Part shown: in pieces, positions 42,869-54,543 of the stretch
Layout of the letters: each line of letters begins with the position of its first letter
How positions within the stretch are numbered: the stretch's first letter is position 1
Assembly (NCBI RefSeq): GCF_003208055.1
Contig: NZ_QJUE01000005.1
Coordinates: 310,001-374,000, forward strand
Length of the DNA: 64,000 nucleotides
Direction of reading: 5' to 3'
Source: Prochlorococcus marinus XMU1408
Lineage (GTDB): Bacteria; Cyanobacteriota; Cyanobacteriia; PCC-6307; Cyanobiaceae
Notes under the pieces: generated by a model
Told to the model about the DNA's origin: nothing
The model's database searches: none
The model's input: only the letters and a program-made list of their open reading frames with translations
Program-made: the position numbers and the translations under genes

Positions 42869-43531
42869 TTAATTGTTGGCTTGATCAGCATTTGAAAAGG
42901 TATCTTTTAAAGCAGTTCTGGCAGCTAGTTGTCTTCTAGTGTGATCAAGAAGTTCATATTCTCTTTCCAAGCGGTGATATGTGTTCGTTAATTCTAATAA
43001 GTTTTGCTGTTCACTTGCCACAGGTCCTCCAAGATGAGCAGCTATCCAAAAAGATAATTCTCTTGGAATATCTGGCAAAGAGTCAGGAAGTGCCTTTTCA
43101 GACTCAGTTAGTTTTGAGGTAAGTGAAACTACATCCTTTAGCGCAATGGAAACTGAGTCCTTTAGTTCCGATAATTTGGTTTGATCTGAAATTTGTTCGT
43201 CATCAACCCAGCTAACTAAAGCGTTTATAAAAGGAGTTTCACTAATAATTTCTAAGATTCGGAATCTTTGCTGACCAATAGTAACAATATTACTTCTGCC
43301 ATCTTGTGATGTTTGATGCTTAATGATTTCAGCACAACAACCAACATCTGCCATTTTTTTTGCAATTGGATCCCATCTAACAACTCCAAAACGGCTATCT
43401 GATTTCAAAACAGATTGAAGCATAACCCTGTAACGAGTCTCAAAAATATGCAGCGGCAAGTATTCCTGAGGAAAAAGCACAACCTCAGGCAATGGGAAAA
43501 GTGGTAGCTCCCTAACTGAAAGTTCGCTCAA
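42869..43531 (-). CDS. LON substrate-binding-domain protein
   Basis: 220 residues: the LON N-domain alone (ELPLFPLPEVVLFPQEYLPLHIFE and the GVVRW..CCAEI segment), followed by a helical tail (LLELTNTYHRLEREYELLDHTRRQLAARTA). There is no ATPase or protease domain. Such proteins are common in cyanobacteria; a role in proteostasis is presumed but not known. Upstream of the methyltransferase gene (3-base gap), and downstream of rpsJ with 60 bases between. Confidence 0.88.
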   Translation of the reverse strand: MSELSVRELPLFPLPEVVLFPQEYLPLHIFETRYRVMLQSVLKSDSRFGVVRWDPIAKKMADVGCCAEIIKHQTSQDGRSNIVTIGQQRFRILEIISETPFINALVSWVDDEQISDQTKLSELKDSVSIALKDVVSLTSKLTESEKALPDSLPDIPRELSFWIAAHLGGPVASEQQNLLELTNTYHRLEREYELLDHTRRQLAARTALKDTFSNADQANN

Positions 43532-43591
43532 ATGGGTATTGCGAATTTCACCTATCCTAGATAATCAATCTCTGGTTTGAGAGAAAAAGAC

Positions 43592-43912
43592 CTAGAGCTT
43601 AACTTCTATATCTACTCCACTGGGAAGGTCCAACTTCATTAGAGCGTCTATAGTCTTTGCGGAAGGGCTGTAAATATCGATAATTCTTCTATGTGTTCTT
43701 GTCTCAAAATGCTCTCTTGAATCTTTATCAACATGAGGAGAACGAAGAACACAATATATTTTTCTCTTTGTAGGAAGTGGAATAGGCCCTATTGCTGAAG
43801 CAGCTGTTGTGTCTGCAGTCTCAATTATTTTATCGCAAGACAAATCAAGCATTCTTCTATCAAAAGCCTTTAGGCGTATGCGTATTTTTTGCTGTGCAAT
43901 TGCAGTTGACAT
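43592..43912 (-). CDS. rpsJ: 30S ribosomal protein S10
   Basis: 106 residues: [66 protein letters not shown]. Standard length. S10 also takes part in transcription antitermination. Last gene of the str operon rpsL-rpsG-fusA-tuf-rpsJ, after a hairpin at 43987-44029. Confidence 0.98.
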
Positions 43913-43986
43913 AATGGAATTACCAAAAGCTAATTAGGTTTTCAAGGTTCTTTTGAAAATGAACTAGTTGTTCATTTGTTTATTTA

Positions 43987-44029
43987 ATTTAGAGGATGAC
44001 CTGATTAGATTACAAGTCATCCTCTAAAT
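43987..44029 (-). promoter_or_regulatory. 14-bp perfect inverted repeat between tuf and rpsJ
   Basis: ATTTAGAGGATGAC (43987-44000) and GTCATCCTCTAAAT (44016-44029) pair exactly, with a 15-base loop. It begins 4 bases after the tuf stop and about 75 bases before rpsJ. No T tract follows on the minus strand, so mRNA processing or 3'-end protection of tuf is more likely than full termination. Confidence 0.75.
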
Positions 44030-44032
44030 CAT

Positions 44033-45232
44033 TTATTCAATAATTTTAGAAACAACTCCGGCACCAATGGTGCGTCCACCTTCACGAATAGCGAATCTCA
44101 TACCTTGTTCTATAGCAACAGGGGCTATCAATTCCCCTGTCATTTTTATCCTGTCACCAGGCATAACCATTTCAACATTACTGCCATCATCAGAGGTGAA
44201 TGCTGTGATTTGACCAGTTACATCAGTAGTACGAATATAAAACTGAGGACGATAACCTGCGAAGAATGGGGTATGACGACCACCCTCCTCTTTTTTCAAT
44301 ACATACACCTCACCCTCAAATTTCGTATGAGGAGTGATGGATCCCTTTTTAACAAGAACCATTCCTCTTTCAATATCTTCTTTCTGGATACCCCTTAATA
44401 ACAGACCAACGTTATCTCCTGCCATACCTTCATCAAGCAGCTTTCTAAACATCTCTACACCAGTAACGGTTGTAAGTCTTGTATCTCTAATTCCTACAAT
44501 TTCAACCTCTTCTCCCACTGTTACTTTTCCTCTCTCAATTCGTCCAGTAGCAACTGTTCCACGACCAGTAATAGAGAAAACATCCTCAACAGCCATTAAG
44601 AAAGGCTTATCTACTTCTCGTTCTGGCTCTGGAATGGAAGAATCAACAGCAGTCATCAATTCATCAATTTTTGTCTCCCAATCTGCTTCTCCTTCGATAG
44701 CTTTTAATCCTGAAACTTGAACAACAGGGATGTCATCGCCAGGGAAGTCATAACTTGTTAGAAGTTCACGTATCTCCATTTCTACAAGTTCTATCATTTC
44801 TTCGTCATCAACCATGTCGCATTTGTTTAGTGCAACGACTAATGCTGGGACACCAACCTGCTTGGCCAAAAGAATATGTTCTTTTGTTTGTGCCATTGCT
44901 CCATCGGTGGCGGCCACTACAAGAATTGCACCATCCATCTGAGCAGCACCTGTAATCATGTTTTTTACATAATCAGCGTGACCTGGGCAATCAACATGCG
45001 CGTAATGCCTACCATCAGTTTCATATTCAACGTGAGCAGTGTTGATTGTGATACCGCGTTCACGCTCTTCTGGCGCTCCATCAATTTCAGCGTAATCTTG
45101 CGCTTCGGCTTGACCTTTTTTGGCTAAAACCTTTGTGATAGCAGCAGTAAGTGTTGTTTTGCCATGGTCAACGTGGCCAATAGTACCTATGTTGACGTGA
45201 GGTTTGTTCCTCTCAAACTTCTCGCGAGCCAT
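44033..45232 (-). CDS. tuf: elongation factor Tu
   Basis: 399 residues. G1 [10 protein letters not shown]3 [12 protein letters not shown]4 [10 protein letters not shown]; ends [10 protein letters not shown]. The IMPORTANT kirromycin-binding region and three domains are complete. Delivers aminoacyl-tRNA to the ribosome. Confidence 0.99.
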   Translation of the reverse strand: MAREKFERNKPHVNIGTIGHVDHGKTTLTAAITKVLAKKGQAEAQDYAEIDGAPEERERGITINTAHVEYETDGRHYAHVDCPGHADYVKNMITGAAQMDGAILVVAATDGAMAQTKEHILLAKQVGVPALVVALNKCDMVDDEEMIELVEMEIRELLTSYDFPGDDIPVVQVSGLKAIEGEADWETKIDELMTAVDSSIPEPEREVDKPFLMAVEDVFSITGRGTVATGRIERGKVTVGEEVEIVGIRDTRLTTVTGVEMFRKLLDEGMAGDNVGLLLRGIQKEDIERGMVLVKKGSITPHTKFEGEVYVLKKEEGGRHTPFFAGYRPQFYIRTTDVTGQITAFTSDDGSNVEMVMPGDRIKMTGELIAPVAIEQGMRFAIREGGRTIGAGVVSKIIE

Positions 45233-45272
45233 TTTTTTAAAGAATCGGGGATTGGTTAGTAAATTTTAGAGA

Positions 45273-47348
45273 TCAGGAATTGCCCTGATTCTTGGAGATA
45301 ATTGCTTCAGCAACATTACGAGGAACTTCCTCGTAGGTGCTGAACTCCATTGAGAAAATACCCCGACCTTGAGTCATTGATCGGAGTTGAGTGGCATAGC
45401 CAAACATTTCGGCTAATGGCACTTTTGCCTGGACTTTGGATTGTCCATCGTCGATGGATTGACCTTCAACCTGACCTCGTCTAGAGGACAGATCTCCAAT
45501 TATAGAGCCTAGGAAGTCCTCAGGCACTTCTACCTCAACTTTCATCATAGGTTCTAGAAGGACAGGATTGCACTTCTTGATTCCATCTTTGAAAGCCATT
45601 GATCCAGCAATTTTGAAAGCCATCTCTGATGAGTCAACATCATGATAAGAGCCATCAACCAATGTAACTTTTACATCAATTAAAGGATAGCCAGCAATTA
45701 CACCTGACTCACATGTTTCTTTCATTCCTGATTCCGCAGGTTTTATATATTCTTTTGGAACAGAACCACCAACTATTTTATTGACAAACTCAAAACCAGT
45801 TCCTGGTTCACCTGGCTCAACTTCAATAACAACATGACCATACTGCCCTTTACCGCCTGTTTGTCTCGCAAACTTTCCTTCACCTGAAGAGCTGGCTCTA
45901 ATCGTTTCTCTATAAGAAACTTGAGGTGCCCCAATATTTGCCTCTACCTTAAATTCTCTCAACATACGATCCACCAAAATCTCTAAGTGAAGTTCACCCA
46001 TACCTGCAATCACAGTTTGATTTGTCTCTTGGTCAGTACTAACTCTGAAAGTTGGATCTTCTTCAGAGAGAGATGTTAGCGCTTTCCCTAGCTTTTCCAT
46101 ATCACTCTTAGTCTTGGGTTCTACCGCAACTGAAATAACTGGTTCAGGGATATATAGAGTCTCAAGAACAATTGCATCTTCAGAAGCACATAAAGTATCC
46201 CCCGTTGTTGTATTTTTCAGACCAAGCACAGCACCCAAATCTCCAGCTCTTAATTCATCGACTTCCTCACGATCATCAGCTTTCAAAATTATCAACCTGG
46301 ATATTCTCTCTTTTGCATCCTTAGTTGAGTTTAAAACATAACTTCCTTTTTCAAGGACACCGGAATACATACGAACAAACGTTAATTTGCCATAAGGATC
46401 AGCCATTACCTTGAATGCAAGCGCGCTAAATGGAGCACTATCATCGGAAGGCCTAACAGCTTCTTTTCCATTGGGAAGCAAACCCTGAATAGGAGGAACA
46501 TCAACAGGAGCAGGAAGATAATTAACTACAGCATCAAGTAATAATTGAACCCCTTTATTTTTAAAAGCTGAACCACATAGCATGGGCACTAAGCCATGTT
46601 TAAGAACTCCTTCCCTAATACCCCCTTTGAGTTGTTCAATTGTTAACTCACCATTTTCTAGAAACGCATCAAGTAATTCCTCATCAGTCTCAGCTATTGA
46701 TTCCATCAACCGAGAGCGCCAATCAGAAACTAAATCAACCATGTCTGAAGGGACTTCTGTCTGTTCAATATCTTTTCCTAGATCATCTTTATAAATGAAT
46801 GCTTTGTTTTCAACAAGATCAATAATTCCCTTTAGATCATTTTCAGCTCCAATAGGTAACTGAATAGGAACCGCGTTTGCTTTTAATCTATCTTTAATTT
46901 GACCGTGAACCTTTAGGAAATCCGCCCCGGTTCTATCCATTTTATTGACAAATACCATTCTTGGAACGGAATACCTATCTGCTTGGCGCCAAACTGTTTC
47001 AGATTGAGGTTGAACTCCGCCAACCGCACAAAACACAGCAATAACTCCATCGAGAACCCTCATAGAGCGTTCAACTTCAATGGTGAAGTCAACGTGACCA
47101 GGAGTATCAATAATATTTATACGATGATCGTCCCATGTGGTTGAAATTGCAGCAGCAGTAATGGTTATTCCTCTTTCTCTCTCTTGAGCCATCCAATCAG
47201 TAACTGCAGCACCATCATGAACTTCACCCATTTTGTGTACAACGCCTGAATAGAAAAGAATTCTTTCAGTGCAAGTTGTTTTACCAGCATCAATATGTGC
47301 CGCAATTCCGATATTTCTAACTCGTTCCAAAGGAAAGGCGCGTGCCAC
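45273..47348 (-). CDS. fusA: elongation factor G
   Basis: 691 residues. G1 [10 protein letters not shown]3 [18 protein letters not shown]; domain IV loop [16 protein letters not shown] with GGKGQYGHV. Translocation GTPase. Forty bases after it tuf begins; upstream rpsG at about 105 bases. Confidence 0.99.
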   Translation of the reverse strand: MARAFPLERVRNIGIAAHIDAGKTTCTERILFYSGVVHKMGEVHDGAAVTDWMAQERERGITITAAAISTTWDDHRINIIDTPGHVDFTIEVERSMRVLDGVIAVFCAVGGVQPQSETVWRQADRYSVPRMVFVNKMDRTGADFLKVHGQIKDRLKANAVPIQLPIGAENDLKGIIDLVENKAFIYKDDLGKDIEQTEVPSDMVDLVSDWRSRLMESIAETDEELLDAFLENGELTIEQLKGGIREGVLKHGLVPMLCGSAFKNKGVQLLLDAVVNYLPAPVDVPPIQGLLPNGKEAVRPSDDSAPFSALAFKVMADPYGKLTFVRMYSGVLEKGSYVLNSTKDAKERISRLIILKADDREEVDELRAGDLGAVLGLKNTTTGDTLCASEDAIVLETLYIPEPVISVAVEPKTKSDMEKLGKALTSLSEEDPTFRVSTDQETNQTVIAGMGELHLEILVDRMLREFKVEANIGAPQVSYRETIRASSSGEGKFARQTGGKGQYGHVVIEVEPGEPGTGFEFVNKIVGGSVPKEYIKPAESGMKETCESGVIAGYPLIDVKVTLVDGSYHDVDSSEMAFKIAGSMAFKDGIKKCNPVLLEPMMKVEVEVPEDFLGSIIGDLSSRRGQVEGQSIDDGQSKVQAKVPLAEMFGYATQLRSMTQGRGIFSMEFSTYEEVPRNVAEAIISKNQGNS

Positions 47349-47453
47349 AGAAAATACTCCGACTAAAGGGCTTTAAAATGCGCCTGGACTCTACAACTCA
47401 GCATGCTCAAAATGAAATATTTTGATGATTTAAATAGAAAATTTTGACCAAAA

Positions 47454-47924
47454 TCAATAGCGATAATGAGCAAAAGCTTTATTTGCTTCTGCCATCTTAT
47501 GTGTCTCTTCCCTCTTTCTCACTGCGTTTCCAGCTTCATTAGCAGCATCCATAAGCTCCCCTGCGAGCTTATGGGACATACTCCTACCATTTCTTGATCT
47601 GGAGAAATTTACTAACCATCTAAGGGCCATAGCGATTCCTCTTTCCTGACGAACTTCCATTGGAACTTGGTATGTAGCGCCTCCTACCCTTCTAGCTCTA
47701 ACTTCAACAAGAGGTGTGACATTTTTCACTGCTGTTTCGAATAACTCAATCGGGTCTGAACCTGTTCGCTCGTTGATCAAACCAAAGGCATCAGAAAGAA
47801 TTTTTTGAGCTGTTGATTTCTTACCGTGCTTCATCAATCGATGGACCATCATACTTGCCAAACGATTATTGAACTGTGGATCAGGGAGAACAGGTCTTTT
47901 TTCTGCTGCGTTTCTTCTTGACAT
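47454..47924 (-). CDS. rpsG: 30S ribosomal protein S7
   Basis: 156 residues: [34 protein letters not shown]-like segment (actual [14 protein letters not shown]), [14 protein letters not shown] and [20 protein letters not shown]. 48 bases after rpsL. Organises the 30S head near the exit site. Confidence 0.98.
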   Translation of the reverse strand: MSRRNAAEKRPVLPDPQFNNRLASMMVHRLMKHGKKSTAQKILSDAFGLINERTGSDPIELFETAVKNVTPLVEVRARRVGGATYQVPMEVRQERGIAMALRWLVNFSRSRNGRSMSHKLAGELMDAANEAGNAVRKREETHKMAEANKAFAHYRY

Positions 47925-47972
47925 GAAATTAGAGTTGTATAAGGGGGAAATTCAATGAATCAATATTGGTTT

Positions 47973-48347
47973 TTATTCCTTAGGAGATTTAGCTCCATAT
48001 TTTGATCTTGACTGTTTTCGGTCTTTAACTCCAGCGGTATCAAGAGTTCCTCTCACTATGTGATATCTCACTCCTGGCAGATCCTTAACTCTTCCTCCTC
48101 TAAGCAAAACCACAGAGTGCTCTTGAAGGTTGTGACCGATACCGCCGATATAAGCAGTAACTTCAAATCCAGAAGTTAATCTGACACGAGCAACTTTTCT
48201 GAGAGCAGAGTTAGGTTTTTTGGGAGTAGAGGTGTAAACCCTAGTGCAGACTCCTCTCCTTTCTGGGCAACCTCGCAAAGCAGGAGATTTTGTCTTTGTT
48301 TTTAGAGTCTTTCGCTCTGTTCTTATCAACTGTTGAATGGTTGGCAT
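47973..48347 (-). CDS. rpsL: 30S ribosomal protein S12
   Basis: 124 residues from ATG 48347 ([20 protein letters not shown]), which is the family start; a longer frame to 48386 adds 13 unrelated residues. [30 protein letters not shown] is conserved (Lys of KPNS is the streptomycin-resistance position in other bacteria). First gene of the str operon. Confidence 0.98.
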   Translation of the reverse strand: MPTIQQLIRTERKTLKTKTKSPALRGCPERRGVCTRVYTSTPKKPNSALRKVARVRLTSGFEVTAYIGGIGHNLQEHSVVLLRGGRVKDLPGVRYHIVRGTLDTAGVKDRKQSRSKYGAKSPKE

Positions 48348-48489
48348 TAATTTTATATTTGGTCTAGGTTTGACCAGATTCAACAATTCACCAGATTACT
48401 TGGTCAAGCACCCAAATTAGTATTTTTTTCAATTAATACTTTATTTTTATTCAGGTTTAAGCATAAGAAACAAATATTTTAAGAAAGTA

Positions 48490-48612
48490 TTGAATAAAAA
48501 ACTTGATAGTCGACAAAAATGTTTAAGATGTAACTCTAGGAACTATCAAATCAATCTAATCCATCTATTTCAAAACTTACCGATAGCACTTTTGCAAGAA
48601 AAGAAAAAATAG
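48490..48612 (+). CDS. 40-residue CxxC peptide ahead of gltB, doubtful
   Basis: From a TTG: NKKLDSRQKCLRCNSRNYQI then NLIHLFQNLPIALLQEKKK. One CxxC. No ATG, no clear ribosome-binding site; ends 13 bases before the gltB start, so it may be only part of the gltB leader. Confidence 0.25.
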   Translation: MNKKLDSRQKCLRCNSRNYQINLIHLFQNLPIALLQEKKK

Positions 48613-48625
48613 TAAGTTAAAAAAC

Positions 48626-51600
48626 ATGCATCAACGACTCTCAAGATCAAATTGGCCTTATTGCGATAGCACCTATCCAGATGCCTTTTCTGGGGAAAAA
48701 GATTCTTGTGGGGTTGGCTTCATAGCTAGCGTCGAGGGCAAGCAAAATCATTGGGTCTTGTCTCAAGCATTACGTGGTCTCAGCTGTATGGAGCACAGAG
48801 GAGGATGTGGGGGAGATAGTGATTCAGGAGATGGTGCTGGAATTTTATGCGAAATTCCATGGTCATATTTACAGCAGGTTTGGGAAATAGCCAGACAATG
48901 CGAACCCGAATCATCAGGAATAGGTATGATTTTTATGCCTAAAGATCTAAAGAATAGAGAATTAGCTAGAAAAATATGTGAGGAGGAGGCTGAGTATTTA
49001 GGGTTAACCTCCCAAGGATGGAGAGATGTTCCTGTTGATGATGAAGTTTTAGGCAAACTTGCAAGAGAAAATGAACCTTTTATTACTCAATGGATAGTTG
49101 ATATTAAGAACAAAGAAATTAATCTTGAAGCTTTGCTTTTCAGATTAAGGCAAAGGATTTCAAATCGAGCAAATATAGAATTAAAGGAAGATAAATTAGG
49201 GCTCTATATATGCTCTTTAAGTAGTAAAACAATTGTATATAAGGGGATGGTCAGATCTGAAATATTGGCCCCTTTTTATACAGATCTAAAGGACGATAGA
49301 TTTGAAGTTTCATACGCGGTATACCATAGAAGATTTAGTACGAATACTTTGCCAAAATGGCCATTAGCTCAACCGATGAGACTTTTAGGTCATAATGGAG
49401 AAATAAATACATTACTAGGAAATATAAATTGGGCAACAGCAACAGAAACAGATATAAGTTCAGCATGGGGAAACACTGCTAGTGACCTAAAACCAATTGT
49501 CAATAATTTATTTAGTGATTCAGCCAATCTAGATTTAACTCTTGAACTATTAGTTCAAAGTGGGCGACCAATAACAGATAGCTTGTTAACACTTATTCCT
49601 GAGGCTTTTAGAGACCAGCCTGAATTAATCAATAAACCTGAAATAACTGCTTTTTATGAATATGCTGCAGGAACTCAGGAGCCATGGGATGGGCCAGCAT
49701 TAATAGTTTTTACTGATGGAAAAAATATAGGAGCAACACTAGACAGAAATGGACTTAGGCCTGCTCGTTATTGCATCACTAAAAACGGATATGTTGTCAT
49801 GGGATCTGAAACAGGTGTTGTTGAATTAGATGAGAATCAAATTAAAGAAAAAGGTCGACTTGGTCCCGGTCAAATGCTGGCAGTAGATTTAGAAAAAAAG
49901 AGAATTTTACGAAACTGGGATGTCAAAGAAGAGTCTGCGAACAGATATCCATACTTAGACTGGCTAAAAGCAAATCGTATAAATCTTAACAACCAAAATT
50001 GGGAAGTAATTAATAAATTTGATAAGCAAGAGTTACTGCAGCAACAAATTGCATTTGGATTTAGTTCAGAAGACTTTGATTACATAATTAATAGCATGGC
50101 AGCAAATGCAAAAGAACCAACTTATTGCATGGGAGATGATATTCCACTAGCAATACTTTCCAATAAATCACATATTATTTATGACTATTTCAAACAAAGG
50201 TTTGCACAAGTCACTAATCCTCCAATTGACCCTCTTAGAGAAAAACTTGTTACAAGCTTAGAAATGCATCTTGGGGTTAGAAAAGCACCACTAAGTCCTA
50301 AAGCAGACTCAGCAAGACTAATTCATATTAAATCACCAATAATTAATGAACAAGAATTAATATCAATAACAAAATCTGGGCTTAATTACAAGGAAATTTC
50401 CACATTAATCCCTATTAATAATGGTGAACTAAACCTAGACAACGGTCTTAAAAATCTATGTCAAGAGGCAGAAGATAGTGTTATCAATGGTGGAGAAATA
50501 TTAATTCTCTCAGATAGAAATATTAATCCAGAGAAATCCTACATTCCTCCTCTTCTTGCTGTTGGTGCAGTTCATCATCACTTACTTAGAAAAAGACTAA
50601 GGCTGAAAACTTCAATAATTATAGATACAGCTCAATGTTGGAGTACGCATCACATAGCCTGTCTGATTGGATTTGGAGCGAGTGCAATTTGTCCATGGTT
50701 AACATGGGAAACTACCCGTCATTGGTGGCAACTACCTAAAACTCAAAAACTTATTTCCGATGGAAAGTTGTCTGATTTATCCATAGAGAGTGCTCAAGAT
50801 AATGTTAAGAAAGCAATGGAAGATGGATTAAGAAAAATACTTTCAAAAATAGGAATCTCAGTTTTAGCAAGTTATCACGGAGCACAAATTTTTGAAGCCA
50901 TAGGTATTGGTGCAGATTTAATTGATTTAGCTTTCAAGGGAACGACAAGTCGTATAGCTGGGCTAACTCTTAGCGAATTATCAATCGAAACAAGTTCATT
51001 TCATAAAAAAGCATTCCCAGAATTAGGACAAAAAAAACTTGATTTTAATGGATTTGTTCAATATCGAAATAGTGGGGAATTTCATTTAAATAATCCAGAA
51101 ATGTCAAAAATTCTTCATGCAGCAGTCAAAGCTGGACCTGAATATGACCACTTCAAAACTTATCAACAACTACTAGAAAGTCGTCCAGCTACAACCCTCA
51201 GAGATCTACTTACTTTTAAAAAAGCTGCTCAGCCTTTACCCCTTGATCAAATAGAAAGTGTTGAGAGTATTTGTCAAAGATTTTGTACCGGTGGAATGAG
51301 TCTCGGTGCCCTATCAAGGGAAGCCCATGAAGTTCTTGCAATAGCAATGAATAGAATTGGAGGCAAAAGTAATAGTGGTGAAGGAGGAGAAGATCCTGCG
51401 AGATTCAATGTACTGAAAGATGTTGATGAAAATAATCAATCAAAAACCTTACCCAATCTCAAAGGACTTTTAAATGGAGATACCGCCTGTTCTGCAATTA
51501 AACAAATTGCGTCTGGCCGATTTGGGGTCACCCCTGAATATTTAACTAGCGGAAAGCAATTAGAAATCAAAGTAGCTCAAGGCGCAAAGCCTGGTGAGGG

Positions 51601-53215
51601 AGGACAATTACCGGGGCCAAAGGTTGATGAATACATAGCTAAGCTTCGTAATAGTAAGCCAGGAGTAGCTCTTATTTCTCCTCCACCTCATCATGATATT
51701 TACTCTATAGAAGATCTTGCCCAACTTATTCACGACCTACATCAAATAAATCCAAATGCAAAAGTCAGTGTGAAATTAGTTGCTGAAATAGGCATTGGCA
51801 CAATTGCAGGAGGAGTAGCAAAAGCAAATGCTGATGTCATACAAATTTCAGGGCATGATGGTGGGACGGGTGCATCGCCACTGAGTTCGATTAAACATGC
51901 TGGTTTGCCATGGGAACTTGGATTAACTGAAGTTCATCGATCTTTATTAGAAAATGGTCTTCGCAAAAGGGTTTTATTAAGAGCAGATGGAGGTTTAAAG
52001 ACAGGCTGGGATGTCTTGATTGCGGCTTTACTTGGTGCAGAAGAATATGGTTTTGGAACAATCGCGATGATTGCCGAAGGTTGCATCATGGCGAGGATTT
52101 GCCATACAAATAAATGTCCAGTCGGTGTAGCAACTCAACAAGAAGGTTTAAGGAAAAGATTCCCAGGATTACCTGAACATGTTGTTAACTTCTTTATCTT
52201 CGTAGCTGAGGAAGTCAGACAATTGATGAGTCAAGTTGGAGTAGCAAAAGTCGAAGATCTTATTGGAAGAACTGATTTATTAATTCCTAGAAAGCTAGAC
52301 CTAACAAAAACAAAAGAGGTCGATCTATCTAGCCTTCTCAAACCTTTAGAAAACTCGACAGATCGTTCTTGGTTGAGTCACGATGTACAAGCTCATACCA
52401 ATGGAGAGGTTCTTGAGAATTCTCTTATCAAAGATAAAGATATTTCTCATGCAATTAATACTCATGAGAGCATAACTAAAGAAATATCAATTGTTAATAC
52501 AGATAGAAGTGTTTGTGCACGAATCTCTGGAGTTATAGCCAAAAAATATGGAAATAAAGGTTTTAAAGGAAATTTAAATTTAATATTTAAAGGTTCAGCT
52601 GGACAAAGTTTTGGTGCATTTATTTTAAAAGGAATGAATATTTCTTTAGTAGGAGAAGCTAATGATTATGTAGGCAAAGGCATTAACGGAGGTTCCATTA
52701 CTATTGTTCCCGAAATTATTAATGACACATCTAACAATCAGGTAATACTTGGAAATACATGTTTATATGGAGCAACCGGTGGCAAATTATTTGCCCTTGG
52801 AATAGCAGGAGAACGTTTCGGTGTTCGTAATAGTGGAGCTCATGCTGTTATTGAAGGAGCTGGAGACCATTGTTGCGAATATATGACTGGAGGAGTAGTT
52901 GTTGTTCTCGGGAAAACTGGAAGAAATATTGGAGCAGGAATGACTGGAGGCATAGCATTTATTCTTGACACAAAAAATGAACTTGACTTAAGAATGAATA
53001 AAGAAATTGTTGAGGTCCATGATCTGACTTCAACTAACCAAGAACAATTCTTAAAAGAACTAATTATTGAATATAATCAGAAAACTAAAAGTCCTAAAGC
53101 AAACAAGATTCTCTCAGATTGGTCTTCGTGGAAAAATTTATTTAAAATAGTAGTGCCCCCAAGCGAAAAAAATAAATTAGGGATTAAAGAAGCTCTGGAG
53201 AAAGCAACAATATAG
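48626..53215 (+). CDS. gltB: ferredoxin-dependent glutamate synthase
   Basis: Fd-GOGAT (also glsF): glutamine plus 2-oxoglutarate to two glutamates with electrons from ferredoxin; the main step after glutamine synthetase in ammonium assimilation. 1529 residues. The glutaminase nucleophile Cys28 follows a short propeptide (EKDSCGVGF). The FMN-binding synthase domain has GGKSNSGEGGEDPARF and QGAKPGEGGQLPG; the 3Fe-4S Cys motif is in MARICHTNKCPVGVA. The C-terminal beta-helix GXGXG region is complete. Uses ammonium made by the urease encoded earlier in the window. Confidence 0.98.
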   Translation: MHQRLSRSNWPYCDSTYPDAFSGEKDSCGVGFIASVEGKQNHWVLSQALRGLSCMEHRGGCGGDSDSGDGAGILCEIPWSYLQQVWEIARQCEPESSGIGMIFMPKDLKNRELARKICEEEAEYLGLTSQGWRDVPVDDEVLGKLARENEPFITQWIVDIKNKEINLEALLFRLRQRISNRANIELKEDKLGLYICSLSSKTIVYKGMVRSEILAPFYTDLKDDRFEVSYAVYHRRFSTNTLPKWPLAQPMRLLGHNGEINTLLGNINWATATETDISSAWGNTASDLKPIVNNLFSDSANLDLTLELLVQSGRPITDSLLTLIPEAFRDQPELINKPEITAFYEYAAGTQEPWDGPALIVFTDGKNIGATLDRNGLRPARYCITKNGYVVMGSETGVVELDENQIKEKGRLGPGQMLAVDLEKKRILRNWDVKEESANRYPYLDWLKANRINLNNQNWEVINKFDKQELLQQQIAFGFSSEDFDYIINSMAANAKEPTYCMGDDIPLAILSNKSHIIYDYFKQRFAQVTNPPIDPLREKLVTSLEMHLGVRKAPLSPKADSARLIHIKSPIINEQELISITKSGLNYKEISTLIPINNGELNLDNGLKNLCQEAEDSVINGGEILILSDRNINPEKSYIPPLLAVGAVHHHLLRKRLRLKTSIIIDTAQCWSTHHIACLIGFGASAICPWLTWETTRHWWQLPKTQKLISDGKLSDLSIESAQDNVKKAMEDGLRKILSKIGISVLASYHGAQIFEAIGIGADLIDLAFKGTTSRIAGLTLSELSIETSSFHKKAFPELGQKKLDFNGFVQYRNSGEFHLNNPEMSKILHAAVKAGPEYDHFKTYQQLLESRPATTLRDLLTFKKAAQPLPLDQIESVESICQRFCTGGMSLGALSREAHEVLAIAMNRIGGKSNSGEGGEDPARFNVLKDVDENNQSKTLPNLKGLLNGDTACSAIKQIASGRFGVTPEYLTSGKQLEIKVAQGAKPGEGGQLPGPKVDEYIAKLRNSKPGVALISPPPHHDIYSIEDLAQLIHDLHQINPNAKVSVKLVAEIGIGTIAGGVAKANADVIQISGHDGGTGASPLSSIKHAGLPWELGLTEVHRSLLENGLRKRVLLRADGGLKTGWDVLIAALLGAEEYGFGTIAMIAEGCIMARICHTNKCPVGVATQQEGLRKRFPGLPEHVVNFFIFVAEEVRQLMSQVGVAKVEDLIGRTDLLIPRKLDLTKTKEVDLSSLLKPLENSTDRSWLSHDVQAHTNGEVLENSLIKDKDISHAINTHESITKEISIVNTDRSVCARISGVIAKKYGNKGFKGNLNLIFKGSAGQSFGAFILKGMNISLVGEANDYVGKGINGGSITIVPEIINDTSNNQVILGNTCLYGATGGKLFALGIAGERFGVRNSGAHAVIEGAGDHCCEYMTGGVVVVLGKTGRNIGAGMTGGIAFILDTKNELDLRMNKEIVEVHDLTSTNQEQFLKELIIEYNQKTKSPKANKILSDWSSWKNLFKIVVPPSEKNKLGIKEALEKATI

Positions 53216-53221
53216 ACAATA

Positions 53222-53548
53222 ATGCCTATATTTATAAAGACAGAGAAGTTTAAAGAGAAAACCTTAGAATTGTCTAATAGTGAAAGAAAAAAATTCTTAT
53301 TGATGCATAAAGAATGGGTAAAAAATATTAGTAAATCTGGCCACTATATCCATAGCGGATATTTAATAAATGAAAAAAAAAGACCAGGCGGTGGAGGTTT
53401 ATTAATTTTTGAAGCGAAGGATTATTTAACAGCAAGAAAAATCATAAAAAATGATCCCATGATTAAACATGAATTAGTTATTTGGGATCTTCAAGAATGG
53501 ATATCAATTGATGGAAGTCAACCAAGGTTTTCAAATCATCTTGGATGA
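53222..53548 (+). CDS. YCII-domain protein
   Basis: 108 residues. [24 protein letters not shown] and [24 protein letters not shown] are the two halves of the YCII ferredoxin-like domain, with conserved His and Asp-Pro residues. Function unknown. Six bases after gltB, so probably in the same transcript. Its last 13 bases overlap the end of lipA, which faces it. Confidence 0.82.
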   Translation: MPIFIKTEKFKEKTLELSNSERKKFLLMHKEWVKNISKSGHYIHSGYLINEKKRPGGGGLLIFEAKDYLTARKIIKNDPMIKHELVIWDLQEWISIDGSQPRFSNHLG

Positions 53549-54405
53549 GACATCATTAATTTTTTAACTTCCCCAGCGTGATAACTACTTCTAGTTAATG
53601 GTGAACTAATGACCTGTAAAAATCCTAATTTATTTTCTCCCTCAATACGGTAACTATCAAATTGCGAAGGAGATACAAATCTATTAACAGGTAAATGTTT
53701 TGGTCCAGGTGATAAATATTGACCAATAGTTACTATATCGACTTTATTTAGATGAAGATCAGATAGAACGTTCAAAATCTCTTCATCTGTTTCCCCTAAT
53801 CCAGCCATTAAGCCAGATTTTGTATACACTCTTGGCCAACCTTCACGCACTCTTTTTAATAACTCCAAAGACCGTTCATATTTTCCCTGTGGTCTGACTC
53901 GTGGATATAGCCTTGGAACTGTCTCAATATTGTGATTGAGAACATTTGGAGCCGCATCCAAAATGACTTTCAAAGCATCCCAATTACCGCAAAGATCTGG
54001 AATTAAAACTTCAATAGAGGTAAAAGGAGATTTACTTTGAACAGCCTTAATACATTTTAAAAATTGACTTGCACCTCCATCTTCTAAATCATCACGATTG
54101 ACAGAGGTTATTACCACATGAGTTAAGCCCATCCTATAAACAGCTTCACCTAATCGATCAGGTTCTGATGGGTCTAAAAGCCTTTTTGAATTATCAAATG
54201 AGATATCGCAATAAGGACATTTCCTTGTGCAAGCAGGTCCCATTATTAAAAAAGTAGCAGTACCTCCTGCGAAACACTCTCCTATATTTGGACAACTTGC
54301 CTCCTGGCAAACTGTATTGAGTTTTAAATCAACTAATAGATCAGCAACATTGCCAATCCTTTCTTGTTGTGGTGCCTTAACACGTAACCAGTCTGGTTTA
54401 AGCAA
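53536..54405 (-). CDS. lipA: lipoyl synthase
   Basis: Radical SAM enzyme that inserts two sulfurs into octanoyl groups. 289 residues. Both clusters are present: auxiliary cluster C-x4-C-x5-C ([12 protein letters not shown]) and radical [12 protein letters not shown]-terminal Arg-Ser-Ser-Tyr motif RSSYHAGEV. Single gene. Confidence 0.97.
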   Translation of the reverse strand: MLKPDWLRVKAPQQERIGNVADLLVDLKLNTVCQEASCPNIGECFAGGTATFLIMGPACTRKCPYCDISFDNSKRLLDPSEPDRLGEAVYRMGLTHVVITSVNRDDLEDGGASQFLKCIKAVQSKSPFTSIEVLIPDLCGNWDALKVILDAAPNVLNHNIETVPRLYPRVRPQGKYERSLELLKRVREGWPRVYTKSGLMAGLGETDEEILNVLSDLHLNKVDIVTIGQYLSPGPKHLPVNRFVSPSQFDSYRIEGENKLGFLQVISSPLTRSSYHAGEVKKLMMSHPR

Positions 54406-54543
54406 AGCTTTTTTAATAACAAACTAACTTTAGAAAGATTTTTCAGATTGACTTGAATTTTTTAACTTCTTCTAAACTTAATAACAAAAATGATCTTGCA
54501 ACTAATTATTAGATTTTATAGTTCGTGTTAATCAACAAAAAAA

